Part shown: positions 53,301 through 64,000 of the stretch, piece by piece
Position numbering within the stretch: the stretch's first letter is position 1
Layout: the number at the start of each line of letters is the position of its first letter
From: Epiperipatus broadwayi
Lineage: Eukaryota > Onychophora > Udeonychophora > Euonychophora > Peripatidae
Direction: 5' to 3'
DNA length: 64,000 nucleotides
Assembly: GCA_028023455.1 (NCBI GenBank)
Contig: JAQFVV010012395.1
Span: 7,383,998 to 7,447,997 of the forward strand
Notes under the pieces: model-generated
Told to the model about the DNA's origin: nothing
Seen by the model: the letters and a program-made list of their open reading frames with translations, nothing else
Databases searched by the model: none
Position numbers and translations under genes: made by a program

Positions 53301-53423
53301 CAAATCTATGTCTGTATTTATTCAAAATAATATAAATAAATTTATAAATAAATATTTGAAAATACAGTACATAATAGTTTATAAAAATATATGTATAATC
53401 GTCACTTAGAAGCACTTTCAACT

Positions 53424-54467
53424 AACTTGTAGTTTTTGTCAACTATCACTTTTGCATATTTCTGAATGAAAATTCCTGCAGATAGGATGAGAACAAAGGT
53501 CTGCTCATACCAAATTGGTATTTTAGCTTACGCTTTGCTCTCATCCACATATTTTCCACATTATTGGTGTGTATAAGCTCGTCGTCCAGGTCAACAAAGT
53601 TGTCTTGATGGACGATGACAGAGTGGAGATATATACCATTACAAAGACCGCTGATATTATTATATGCACACCAGCTGTCACTGATGATATGTGTCCAGGC
53701 AAAACATGTTGCTGGATGAGTGCTTCTAGAGTGTCAGCCGATCTGTCTACGATTTGAGTTGAGAAACATTTCTTCGAGCCTCTTTTTATCCCACCGAACA
53801 CCCAATAGCCTTTTCTGAATGCCCCTCTGTTGTATTTTCAATGGAAGAAGTAGGACTCATTGATCTCAACTATCTGTGGTTTGCCGTTGTCATCAAATCC
53901 GCCGAGAAGTGCTGTATTTCTGTTGAAATATGTAGCACATTCTTCTTGGCAGAAATTACACCAGTCTATGACCACTCATTCGTTGATCTCTGTATTGTGA
54001 ACAATAATATGAATAGGAAAATTATATGACCATCAAAATGCTATATGAACAATGGTGTTCAAAGACAGATGGCTTCGGAAAAAAGATGAGCCATTTTTTA
54101 CTGATGTACGTTGGTGACACATTTTGCATTGCCATCTAACACCATCTATGCTGGCCGAATATTTTACCAGTGAACACTGAATGTTGCAACACAGACAAAG
54201 CATGCTGTTCTTTAATAAATGCCTCCTGGCCAGCCACTTCATGGACAATTCCACAGTTTGAAGTTGTTCTAGCAGACGAGTATTCCATGTTTCTGCCAGA
54301 ACATTCGCAACATCTACAATTTCATTTGGAGGAACTAAAGATGTGATAGACAATCTATCTGCCATTTATAAAGCAAAAATTACACATGGCAAAAATTAAA
54401 TGTGACAAAAGTAGTTCAGAATTTTACATGCGGCAAAAATGACACGTGACAAAAGTAGTTCATAATT
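53424..54467 (-). mobile_element. ISXO2/Merlin-like DNA transposon remnant with imperfect terminal repeats
   Basis: The decayed transposase (53446-54365) is bounded by similar inverted sequences. The left one is AACTTGTAGTTTTTGTCAAC followed by TATCACTTTTGCA (53424-53456). The right one (54431-54467), read on the minus strand, is GAACTACTTTTGTCACGTG followed by TCATTTTTGCCG. A second, tandem copy of the right motif (GTGACAAAAGTAGTTCA) lies about 46 bases inward at 54400. The true outer ends and target duplication were not fixed, and the GGGACTTTTTTGGTGCC phrase at 54478 may belong to the element. Confidence 0.6.
53446..54365 (-). pseudogene. ISXO2-like (IS1595/Merlin family) transposase pseudogene
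   Basis: This is a DDE-type transposase that would cut and insert DNA, now broken by frameshifts. The start MADRLSITSLVPPNEIVDVA at 54365 leads into a zinc-ribbon with CLCC and WQCKMC, then RTSVKNGS.FF, typical of the N-terminal part of ISXO2-like proteins. After a frameshift near 54040 the minus strand reads VVIDWCNFCQEECATYF and QIVEINESYFF. It then continues with YWVFGGIKRGSKKCF, DRSADTLEALIQQHVLPG and finally NNVENMWMRAKRKLKYQFG before a stop at 53446. Relatives normally have VEIDES at the first catalytic Asp. Here it is VEINES, a D-to-N change at a key residue. The frame at 53541-53801 is one surviving piece, and the plus-strand frames at 53569-53757 and 53841-54029 are antisense shadows. 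Confidence 0.85.
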
Positions 54468-54479
54468 TTGACAGCAGGG

Positions 54480-57407
54480 ACTTTTTTGGTGCCATTTTTG
54501 CAAAGCAACAAATATCTAAATAGAGCATAAAAATGTAAGTATTATTACATTTTATTTATTAATCTTCATGTAAAAAATACATTTATAGTTAGATATACTT
54601 TGCAATTACATAGTGAGAATAACGTAGTTCGAAACATGTATTCTGCCTGCAGGAAATGTAAGTTCATTTTTTTTTATTTATTCATCTTTATGTCAAAACA
54701 TTTATAGTTAATATAGTTTATTTATTTATAGTTATGTATACAGTAAAGACAGCTACATATACATTACAAGTGAAAACTACGCATCAAAATGTAAGTTTTT
54801 TTTATTTTTTTTATTAACATTTATACTTAGATATAGTTAGATACACTGATTAAAGTTGAATACACTTAGTGGAAAAAAAAATGTAGTTAAGTTTTTTAAA
54901 AATAGAGGGCGAAGTGTCGAGACTGCTATAAGTCAGTTTTACCGAATAATCTTACCAGTAAGATTTGTAGTATGTGTTTTGAAGAGCCCATTGAAGTTAA
55001 ATAGTTTCACTTTGTCAACATTTTTGTAGGTTATTGGCCTGACCTAATGGTTAGACTTGACAGTTTTTTTCTGAGTGACCTATATGAAGAAAGGTATCTG
55101 AAAACTCATCGGTTCCACTTCGCATGACGATTCTCCTCAGCATATAAGCAGTGTTAATCCTACATATGAGTAGTCCAGGATAGGATATTTTCTCTATCCC
55201 GGACCTTATGGAAGCTGCTAGTTAAGGAAAAGACAAAGACGCAGTTTTAAGGTTTTTCTGACCTTTTATAGTCGCGATCCATTTTTAGACTTCTTTTTGC
55301 ATCTATTTTCTTTTGTTCTTTTATCAACATACAAAATAATAATCTTGTATATTCTTTCTTAAATTTTAGTTATAAAGCTTTTTTAAAAAATATAATTCAA
55401 TCATCTTTAATCAGAGTTAGAAAGATTTTACTAATTGAAATCTGCATGTGGAATTCTTTCTTTTCTTTAGTTTATCTGGATTAGTAACCTGCGTGTCTTT
55501 TATTCCCTCCAATTTTAACTTTTATTTTTAATCACATAAAAAAATTATGAACGAAAAATAAAACTTTCATAGTACGTTTAAAAAAAAATTAAATCTATTA
55601 ATAAGATCGCTAAATTTACTTTTTCTTTTAGCTTTTACCAAATGCCAATATATTTGTACCATAAATAAAATAAACAGTACAATATATATATAATCATTAA
55701 AACAAGTCAACATTTAGACAATCCCAATGTCAATAACAATGTCAATCTGTTGTCAAGGCAACTTCCTTGTACATATAAATATGCAAAAGAAATTTTATTT
55801 CAAAGATTATTGGATGACAACTGAAACATCAATATGTATTGGGATTAATTTCCTACTTGTTTCAATTTATATTCTACAGTTTGCATTTAAAATCAATATT
55901 AAAAATATTTCTGCAAACAATGTACAAACTTTCACTTATGTGATTTTACTATTATAGTTGTTACTATTATAATTGTTTTATTTATATTTAATACCTTCAG
56001 TGTTTATTCATACAGATGTGTGTAACTCTAAGTTGTATTAAAGTGCCCTTGATCAATCTTATCTTGCCACTTCCTCATTACCTTGTTGCCAGAATGCGAC
56101 ATGTCTTTTGAATAAATTGACCATTTGGTTATTTTTTTATTATAAGTAAATTAATACCTTTTTTTTTGTAGGCTGAAGATAATTATATTATGATTAAAAA
56201 AATCTAAAAAGAAGTCGCTTAATTAAAACATTTTTAATAGATTTATTCTAATAATTTTTTACATGTTATATTACATTTTCTGCCCGAAGCAGATTGGAGT
56301 AACAACATATTATGTCAAGAAATAGTATTTATTTACCAATGGTCATTTATTTGTCATTCTTTTAACACAGTTTATACTAGCATCTTAATGTTTGGAACTA
56401 TTTCAAAAATGTTATTGCACACTTTCCATAATTAAAATGAATGTAATACATTCTATTTTTTAATTATATAATCAGTTCTTTTGGAAGAAGAGATGAGATG
56501 ATGGGAGAGGAGATGAAGTGTTGCATACACACTAAATTAAATAAATTAATAATTGAATGGTTTGCTATTTGGAATGACATGTGAGATTTGAGTGAGAGGT
56601 TCAAGTGAGAAACCTTTCATTTTAAAATCTATCATTTTATCACTGATTAATCATGCAAGTCATTAACAATTTATTGATTGTTCTAAGGCATTGTAATGGC
56701 ACTGTTGCCACCATTTTGCAGTTATCTAAAGTTCATTTTGCTAGTTCGCATGTAGATTTTTAAACGCAAAAGAAACAACACTACTGATTGGTTGTATCAT
56801 AATAAAAAAGAAACTGTCAGTGCCATACTGATAGGTAGGTTTTTGTTCTCAGGCTTTGAGAGTGAGTTTTTTCCCTTTATTACTTTGAAAAAAATATATA
56901 ACTTTCAATAATCTACATATTTATGCTTATGCAACATATTTGTAAAATATTTATTTTAAATGAAAAAATATGTGATTACAATGAGTTTTTATTTGAAAAT
57001 GTTTGTGTTAAAAAGTTAAGTGGAAAAAACCATAACTATGGTAAATAGACGGTGACATAGATTTGCTGAAAGGAAATGCTTTCATCAATGCTGGTGCAGA
57101 CATTTTTTTGTAAATTTTTAATAACAATGAGTGCATCTTTAAATTTTAACACAGAATATCATTGCTCTTTAATGTTTAAATAAAAATTAGTTTTATTTCA
57201 AAAATGAATTGAAATAAGAAATAATCCATTCAATATTTTTTATAAATCATTAAATGCAATCAACCATTTAGTTCAAAAAGAGCTTCTGTTCTCATTATGT
57301 AATACATTATAATAGTTAATTTGTCTATTTTGAAAAATTCAAATATCTTGTAGAATGCTTTTCATTTGTAAACTTATATTTATAATAAATAATATAAGGC
57401 TGTAACA
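54480..57407. other. Gene-free region
   Basis: No exon is supported. At 54532-54850 several units of the form AAATGTAAGT..TTTTTATTTATT followed by ATTTATAGTTA-type sequence recur about every 120 bases (near 54535, 54655 and 54787), suggesting a degenerate tandem array. The plus-strand frame 55727-55957 contains hydrophobic stretches but no recognised motif. Confidence 0.4.
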
Positions 57408-57890
57408 AATTTTCTGCACACTAATGCCACCTAGTACAAGCCTTAGTAATCAATGGATGCAAAAAGATTTGTACATAAAATCCCTATCTAGTGCCTATTT
57501 ATTCAAATCCCTAGACTAGTTTCTAGCTTCTGTCTTTCATCAGTGAGGAGCTTTTTACCTAGATCTTAGAATCTAATGCATTCTTTCAGCATTCATCTCT
57601 TATCTATTTAGTTAATTAGAATGCTATGTGTCCAAGATAAAAATACAATAGTGTTTTTAGTCCAATATATATTCATATAGATCTTCACTGGAAAAAACCA
57701 CAATCTAGAAATTTATCTGGGAATTTTGGATGATTAGGCATTAGATACAGATTTTATGCACAAACCTTCTTGCATCCACTGATTACTAAGGTTTGCACTG
57801 ATAGCACTTTTATGGAGAGCTTCCTGTTACTTTAACAATGTGGGTAAACATAGGACTTGGTGATCATGTGATGTTTTAGTGGTTTTAAGC
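57408..57890. mobile_element. Foldback element, same family as 62643-63806, diverged
   Basis: The left arm carries GTAATCAATGGATGCAAAAA, CATAAAATCCCTATCTAGTG, TAGTTTCTAGCTTCTGTC and CATCAGTGAGGAG. The right arm carries the mirrored AATCTAGAAATTTATCTGGG, ACAGATTTTATGCACAAACC and CTTGCATCCACTGATTACTA, then GGTGATCATGTGATGTTTTA near the right end. These are the same modules, in the same order, as in the 1.16 kb palindrome near the window's end. They are more decayed, and the AAAACAGGCAAAACTC terminus is lost. Confidence 0.8.
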
Positions 57891-58205
57891 AATATAAAAC
57901 TGATGAAATTAAGATATAGAATAATGATTTAATTATAAAAATAAAATGTTGCAAATACAACTGAAACTGTCATTAGGTTTTGAAGAAGAATGGATGGAGT
58001 TAGTTAATAATAGACTAATTCTAATGATTTTATTCAAACAGTCTGGTAAAAAAAAATATTTGTCTAAGTGGAAATCAATCTAAGAGAGCTTTATGTTTTC
58101 AGTTTATATTTCCTATAATTTGAATTTAACATACATCCTATTTACAAATGTGACATTGGACTCAAAAATAGATCTTTCTGAAGGTTTGTGATGATGGTGT
58201 TCTAG

Positions 58206-58609
58206 CTGTATTTTTATATTGGACTATTTCCATCATCTAATATGTGTGTTGAATGTCTTTAGAAAAGTTTAATTTTAGTTAAATATTCCAAATGCATTCA
58301 ACTGTTAGTAATGTCACAGTAAACTGGTTAGTATGGCTCAGTTGGTTAAAGCGTTACCTTAAAATTCAATAATCAAGAATGTAAGGGCCCAGGTTTGAAT
58401 TCCATGCTAGTACTATCACCGGTAAGGCCAGCAACACCTGAACAAGAGGGGAGAAAAATACCTCTCGAAACGTTGTGCATATACTAACCTGTTTGCTGTG
58501 ATATTATTAACAGTTGAATGCATTTGGAATATTTAACTAAAATTAAACTTTTCTAAAGACATTCAACACACATATTAGATGATGGAAATAGTCCAATATA
58601 AAAATACAA
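58206..58609. mobile_element. Foldback element around a tRNA-Leu-like module
   Basis: The arms 58206-58337 and about 58478-58609 are inverted complements. They share TGTATTTTTATATTGGACTA, TGTTGAATGTCTTTAGAAAA, AATATTCCAAATGCATTCAA and CACAGTAAAC. The loop holds a plus-strand tRNA-like segment, 58333-58412, with GGCTCAGTTGGTTAAAGCG, the anticodon loop CTTAAAA (TAA), a long variable arm and the B-box-like GGTTTGAATTCC. AGCAACACCTGAACAAGAGG follows. The same arms and module occur at 13840-14560, where the module is itself doubled into a palindrome. Both share CTGAAGGTTTGTGATGATGG on the left side only. Confidence 0.87.
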
Positions 58610-58977
58610 GTAAAAATAGATCTTAATTATGTTATTAAATTAGAGTTAATTTCAACTTTAATTGAGTTGTTTTATATGTCCAATATTTATAGGAGTACTC
58701 TATTTTTCTAGTCTACTGCTGTTATCTATTTTGAGCTTCAATAATCAATAATTTTATGATGATGCTTATGAAATTCATAAGAACCACCATCTAATATTTA
58801 TTGTGAATTTAATAAGTATTTCTAACTAATATTTTTTGATAAATCAAGCTTACAATAGATAGCAGTAATAAAATTAAAAGAAATAGAGTTTGTTTCTGTA
58901 AAATATTGGGTAAGATGAAAGTCATGTAATGTTTTTGGAATGAAATTTTTTTCTTAATTAAGATATTATAAAAATGA

Positions 58978-58983
58978 TTTTAT
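58978..58983 (-). terminator. AATAAA polyadenylation signal candidate
   Basis: AATAAA on the minus strand lies about 13 bases beyond the stop of the exon at 58996-59269, mirroring the arrangement at the paralogous exon. The hexamer is common by chance here. Confidence 0.4.
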
Positions 58984-58995
58984 TAATACTTCATT

Positions 58996-59269
58996 TTAAA
59001 ATGCGAAATAGGTTATAAATTTCCACCAATACTCTCCCAGCGACCGAGGCAATCCAATTTTATAAGCTACGTCTCCAAAGGTATCTTCACCAACTTCATC
59101 TACTTCATCAGAAAGTTCGATAGTTAAATCAATTAAGCGGTTAATGTTTTCCTCACTTACGTACTGCCGTAAAGAAGGAAGGGTAAACCAAGACATCTTG
59201 TTAGAGGTGTAAATGATTAGTTGACGGTTTCGTCTTAGAAAAGTTTTAAGAAGATTCAGCTTTATGCCT
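58996..59269 (-). CDS. Terminal coding exon of an unrecognised gene, paralog of 11766-12039
   Basis: The minus-strand frame encodes about 90 residues beginning GIKLNLLKTFLRRNRQ, with RQYVSEENINRLIDLTIELS in the middle and LGEYWWKFITYFAF then a stop at the end. The acceptor is ATATTTTTCAG, followed by one base of a split codon (A|GGC), so phase 2. Length is 274 bp. All these traits equal those of the exon at 11766-12039, and the peptides align without gaps. Charged residues and the WW and FITY positions are conserved, while codon-level differences are many. This suggests selection on protein sequence in both copies. No family was recognised and no function is proposed. The upstream exons would lie beyond 59270, possibly outside this window. 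Confidence 0.65.
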
Positions 59270-61689
59270 CTGAAAAATATACATATTAAATAATATTTAA
59301 AATTCTTGTGACAAATAAAATAGAGATTAATTGGGAGATACATTTATTCACACACACACACGTTTATGCATTTTTCTGAACTGATATCACCAAAAAGTTA
59401 AGTACGTTTACTTCATTATATTTGTGTATGTGAGTATACCTATATTAATATATTAAAAGAATATTCGCACATGATGCTAAATTCAAATTCAGGCTTAACC
59501 AACCTGACAATTTTTTCAATAAATTTGGGATTTTTATTTTAAGCAACAGGTTCATAGCCTGATAATCATCCAATATTGGTTAGAGAGTAAAATATAAATG
59601 AAACAACCATTAAGTTTTGCTCTGTTTAAATGAAACAAACTGAATTCCAACTAACTGTACATAATTGTTCCACAATCAATTCAGTTAGCTATTCATTCGT
59701 TGTTCATAAATTGGTATATAGTTATTTTATTATAGATTAAATCAAGGATAAAAAACTTCTTAAAATCTTACGACTATTTTCCAAGAATCATCCAATATTG
59801 GCTAGTAAATGGATATCCAGCTATTTTAAAGTAGTCTATCCAAATTATTATCTAATAGTGATTATTAATAAGATAAAAAATATTAAACCCTCAACACTCA
59901 GATTTTCATTACTACTCATATTCACTATCCGATTTAGCTAACCATTTAATATTGGTTTGGAGTACAACTGCTCTTTACCCTACAGAGTAATAAAAACGAA
60001 AACGGCTCAAAATCTTCCCGGTATAAATAAACTTTATAAGGATCTAATATTGGCCAGTAAATCATTATCTAAATATTTAAATTCTCATTACCATTATCCT
60101 ATTAAATCTCAGATAATTATCTAATATTGATCAGCAAATAGGTATTTATTTTTTTAGTTATAGGGTAAAACAAGAATAAAGAACGTCAAATCCTTTCTTT
60201 AATCTCTCAACCCTCAGTAATTGACAAGCCTTATGATTACTGCCTTTTTTACGAGAGGCTGCGAAAGATTGCGGTAAGGCCTTTTCCTTACAATAAGATA
60301 TTTAAAGATTAATTTTTTTACCTACATTAAAAAAAGGATCTGTAATTAGAGCATCTGGAATTAAATTCTTGTAAAACTCTGGAATTTCTTTAATTTTGAA
60401 ATTTTTTAAAAATAAGATTATAATTTTTTTGACTACTTATTTATTTTATAAACAATCTATCTAGTCATTTAATTATATATTAGTAAGAATGAACATGTGG
60501 TTATTTTTTAGCAGAATGGCTAAGCAAAAAAGAAAAGTCATTAATGCCATTAGCATACAGAAATTGAGTAGCATGGTAATATTTTTTCTTCCCTGTTCTT
60601 CTATGGATGAATACTGGGAAAACTTTTCCCTCGAGATAGGCTATTTACGACCGATTTACATTATCAAACACACACATTTTATACAGTATATATTGTTTAA
60701 CATAAATTGCTCTGTCCAGAAGGAGTGAATAAATGATCGAAGACTTGTCAGCACATAGACTTTCATGTACATTAATTAAATGAACGACATCTCTCTTTTT
60801 ATATATAGTTCCGTTTATCTTTGCTTTTGTTGAACTAACATTTCCCCCAATATGTTCTTTTTTACTTTTGAAACTTTTATTCTATTGAATAGCTTTCCTT
60901 TGCCAAATTACAATTTCATTTTTTTATATTATTATTAATTCTTTTTCTTAACAATTCTTCTTAATAAAACATTTTAAAATATTTTCATATTCTTTCTCCA
61001 TACCTTGTCTTCTCTCAGCTAAAAATTTACTGGTTACTTGCAGCTTTTTGTATAAGCTATTTTTATTGCCAATCTTAATAAAGTGTCAGTTAACATCTCG
61101 TTGAGTTCAGTTAAGTTTAAGCCATAATCAAAGTATCTTTATATTTGAAAACAACTGACAAATTCTAACTTAAACTCATTGCCCCGTTTCTGAAGGTTAG
61201 GAATACCAACTGTTAATACTGTCTTTTTAAACAATTTTTGTCTTTCTAGTTTTGCATCCACACTTCTTATTACAAAACTTTTTGAAATTCAAGTTTATTG
61301 TTATACATAATATAATCCAGTTCTTTTATAACTTCATTTGGATGATGTCTTACTTCCAAATTTAGCACTTTTCTCAAGGAATATACATTTTTTCATTATA
61401 AAACTAAATTTATTCACTGCACTTTCATCTTTCAAACATTTTTAAATTCTAGCATTAAAAGCTCCCATGATAATACGATTAAAAACATTTTTTACAATTA
61501 AATTAGAATCCTTTATTTCTTCATCTTAATGAGAACTTGTTGGGACAAAAATCTGAATCGCCTGTATTTGATATTTTCCTTTAAGTTGAATAATGTTTCT
61601 TTGTCAAATAAACTATCAATATTCATAGTGTTGTACTTGTCCTTTTTGTTTATAATGAATCTCACTCTACTTATGCTTCCAATAATTGT
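59270..61689. other. Putative intronic, gene-free sequence
   Basis: No additional exon of the minus-strand gene was found. Between about 59530 and 60140 short phrases of the type ATCCAATATTGG..AGTAAAT and AATCTTACGACT recur irregularly (59565, 59786, 59950, 60040 and 60120), which suggests a degenerate tandem repeat with units near 80-200 bases. The plus-strand frame at 60489-60728 has no motif. Confidence 0.4.
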
Positions 61690-62642
61690 ACCTATCACCA
61701 TCATTGTCAAACATTATCAATCCATTACAGGATGAAGGTCTCTCCAAGTTCAATCCATCTTCTGTGATCTCTAACCTCTCTTTCTTATTTCACCCATCTA
61801 TCTCACATGTGGTCTCTTTTTAGGTCTTTTACAATCTCTTGGAATCTAGTTTAAGATTTTAATTGTCCATTCTATTATTAACTCTTCTAGAAATATGTCC
61901 AGCCCAACTCGTCTTCAATTTTTTAATTCTTTCAACAATGACAGTAACATCTGTTTGTTCAGTTACCCATATATTTCATTTTCAATCTTTTCATGTTACT
62001 CTTAACATGCATTTCTCCATACTTTTTTGAATGGTCTGGAATCTCTGTATTGCTCTTCTAACAAGTGTTCCAGTCTCAGATCCATAAGTAGAACTGGTAA
62101 AACATATTTATTAAAAACCTTTCTTTTCAAACACATTGGCATATTTCCTTTTAATATTAAGTCCAGCAAAGTTTAATTATATGATTAATTTCATCCATTA
62201 TGTAACCATCTATAGTAATAATCTGACCAAGGTATTTGTTGTTGTTAACTTCTTATAACTCACCATAATCAAACTTCATTTTAATCCTTTGAGAAAATCC
62301 ATTGAATGATACTTTAGTCTTTATAACATTATTTACCTTTAGCCCTACTTTCTTACTTTCATCTGATAACTCTTGCAATATATCCTGAATCTCTAAAACA
62401 TTATTTGCAAAAACAACTACGTTGTCTGCAAAATCTAAATGAATTAAATAATCTCCATTTACTTTTACTCATTTAGCCTCCCATTTTAATTCACAATATT
62501 CTTCTTGCAACACTTCTGTAAAAAGTTTTGGAGATATGGAGTCACCTTGTTGTACACCCTTCTCAATGTTAACCTTTCTAGTATTATGCAATCTAATTGT
62601 TGCTGTTGCATGTTTATAAATATTCTTCAGAATATGAGAATA
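61690..62642 (-). pseudogene. RTE-like non-LTR retrotransposon, 3' part (interrupted at 62642)
   Basis: This minus-strand copy is colinear with 6917-7892. It shares the tail CACCATCATTGTCAAACATTA, the GGATGAAGGTCTCTCCAAGT junction and the post-catalytic region. The catalytic box at 62433-62413 reads FADNVVV, so the second Asp of the FADD motif is Asn. Frameshifts break the frame. The plus-strand frame 61529-61735 and minus-strand frame 61513-61710 are incidental. Similarity is cut at 62642 by a palindromic insertion and resumes at 63807. Confidence 0.85.
62631..62642. repeat. Target-site duplication, left copy
   Basis: AATATGAGAATA, within the retrotransposon sequence, is repeated as AATATGACAATA at 63807-63818 on the other side of the insertion (one mismatch in 12). 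Confidence 0.75.
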
Positions 62643-63806
62643 TTAAAACAGGCAAAACTCTCTATACAGTATTGCCACTCAGTGCAAGCCAGAGTAATCA
62701 AGGTTGCCAGAAGGCTTGTGCATAAAATCCCCATCTAGTTTCTACTCATCCAATATTCCCAGCCTAGTTTCTGGCCTTTGTCAGTGAGGAACCTTGGATC
62801 TGAGAGCACTGCACCTAAATCTTAGGATCTAATGCAACTCTCCAGCAGCCACCTTTTATCTCTACTTAACTACAAAACCATGAGTCTTAAACTGAAAACA
62901 CAATAATATTTTCAATCCAAACTGATTAGCTTATATATTCATATAGGTCTGAACTCAGTTCAGTATCTATACATTTTGGTGTCTTTGGTTCTTGAATAAC
63001 CATAGCCACCACTATCATATTAGGCAAGATTGGTTTTAAGCCAATAAACATCGCATGATCACCATTTCTTATGCTTGCTTATTAATACAGGCAAAACTCT
63101 CCAAACTGTATTGACACTCAGTGCAAGCTAGAGTAATCAATGGATGCCAGAAGGCTTGTGCATACAATCCCCATCTAGTGCCTACACATCCAATATCCCT
63201 CAGGCACTAGATGGAAATTGTATGCACAAGCGTTCTGCAATCCATTGATTACTCTGGCTTGCACTGGGTGACAATACTGTATGGTGAGTTTTGCCTGTTT
63301 TAATAACAGTTATAAGCAAGCATAAAAATGGTGATCATGTGATGTTTATTGGCTTAAAACCAATCCAGCCTAATAGGATAGTAGTGGCTATGGTTATTAA
63401 AGAACCAAAGACACCAAAATGTATAAGTCCTGAACTGAGTTCAGACCTATATAATTATATAAGCTAATGAGCTTGGATTGAAAATATTATTGTGTTTTCA
63501 ATTTAAGACTCATGGTTTTGTAGTTAAGTAGAGATAAAAGATGCTGTGGGAGGGTTGCATTAGAACCTAAAATCTGGGTGCAGTGCTCTCAGATCCAAGG
63601 TTCCTCACTGACAAAGGCCACAAGCCAGAAACTAGTCTGGGGATATTAGATTAGGCATGAGATGGGGATTTTATGCACAAGCCTTCTGGCATCCATTAAT
63701 TACTCTTACTTGCACTTAGTGGCAATACTGTATGGATATTTTTGCCTGGTTTATAACAGTTATAAGCAAGCATAAGAAATAGTGATCATGTGATATTTAT
63801 TGGTTT
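62643..63806. mobile_element. 1.16 kb palindromic (foldback) element inserted in the retrotransposon
   Basis: The two arms meet near 63200 and are close complements over about 550 bases. In order from the left they hold AAAACAGGCAAAACTCTC, GTGCAAGCCAGAGTAATCAA, GTCAGTGAGGAACCTTGGAT, CTACAAAACCATGAGTCTTA, CTGAACTCAGTTCAG and GGTGTCTTTGGTTCTT. They continue with TTTTAAGCCAATAAACATCG, then the AAAACAGG module starts again and turns around at the centre. The right arm mirrors this through AAGAACCAAAGACACC, CTGAACTGAGTTCAG and GATCCAAGGTTCCTCACTGA. The insertion splits an RTE-like copy and is flanked by a 12 bp target duplication. No coding capacity is seen, and the plus-strand frame 62505-62738 spans the junction by chance. 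Confidence 0.9.
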
Positions 63807-63818
63807 AATATGACAATA
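63807..63818. repeat. Target-site duplication, right copy
   Basis: AATATGACAATA matches 62631-62642 and directly resumes the retrotransposon sequence. Confidence 0.75.
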
Positions 63819-64000
63819 CCGTAGGTCTATACCATGACGATCCAATGCTTTAATTTCTGAAGAAATGCTTATAGAATCAAATGCCTTTTCATAATCTACA
63901 AATCCAAAGCACAATGATTGTGCCATATAGTAAATTATATATCCGCTTTTTAAAATTTTACAAAATTCAATAAGGTCTCATTTAATATTAAACAGTTCTT
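63807..64000 (-). pseudogene. RTE-like retrotransposon, reverse transcriptase upstream part (continues beyond window)
   Basis: The minus-strand translation contains GFVDYEKAFDSI (63908-63871), the reverse transcriptase motif with the first catalytic Asp, followed by EIKALDRHGIDLRYCHI toward the insertion. It continues in register into 62642-61690 once the palindrome is removed. The remainder lies outside the window. Confidence 0.85.

Noticed and set aside
53569-54029. Plus-strand open frames at 53569-53757 and 53841-54029
   Set aside because: They are antisense to the ISXO2-like transposase, whose minus-strand motifs are clear.

Overview
This is about 64 kb of AT-rich, intron- and repeat-dominated metazoan DNA. 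No complete protein-coding gene can be read in it. Nearly all open frames are short and look like chance in AT-rich sequence, while the recognisable coding-type signal belongs to decayed transposable elements. The mix is several broken non-LTR retrotransposons, short tRNA-Gly-derived SINEs with target-site duplications, many long inverted-repeat elements, an ISXO2/Merlin-like DNA transposon and long microsatellites. It fits a large invertebrate genome. A cephalopod mollusc (octopus-like) is my best guess, but this is inference from repeat style and is not proven here.

Layout. 1-500: tandem repeat of about 171 bp. 839-3015 and 25153-27395: two same-strand copies of a 2.2 kb repeat of unknown class. 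6917-7892, 38090-38970, and 61690-62642 continuing at 63807-64000: three RTE-like retrotransposon remnants, the last split by a 1.16 kb palindromic element. 18560-20640: a different non-LTR retrotransposon remnant (endonuclease end and reverse transcriptase). 9045-9257, 17236-17349, 36599-36722 and 42134-42255: tRNA-Gly-type SINEs. 10378-10886, 13840-14560, 24003-24733, 41371-41910, 57408-57890, 58206-58609 and 62643-63806: large foldback (inverted-repeat) elements. 53424-54467: a decayed ISXO2-like transposase unit.

Host gene evidence is limited to two minus-strand, terminal-exon-like segments of identical length (274 bp) at 11766-12039 and 58996-59269. They encode clearly paralogous peptides (about 58 of 90 residues identical by my hand alignment). 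Both start after a splice acceptor in the same phase, and both have a stop followed by an AATAAA signal. They imply either tandemly duplicated genes or alternative last exons of one long-intron gene. I do not recognise the family.

The most distinctive property is the density of long palindromes, several carrying tRNA-like segments. One is a clean insertion with a 12 bp target duplication. If transcribed within introns, they would form long double-stranded RNA.
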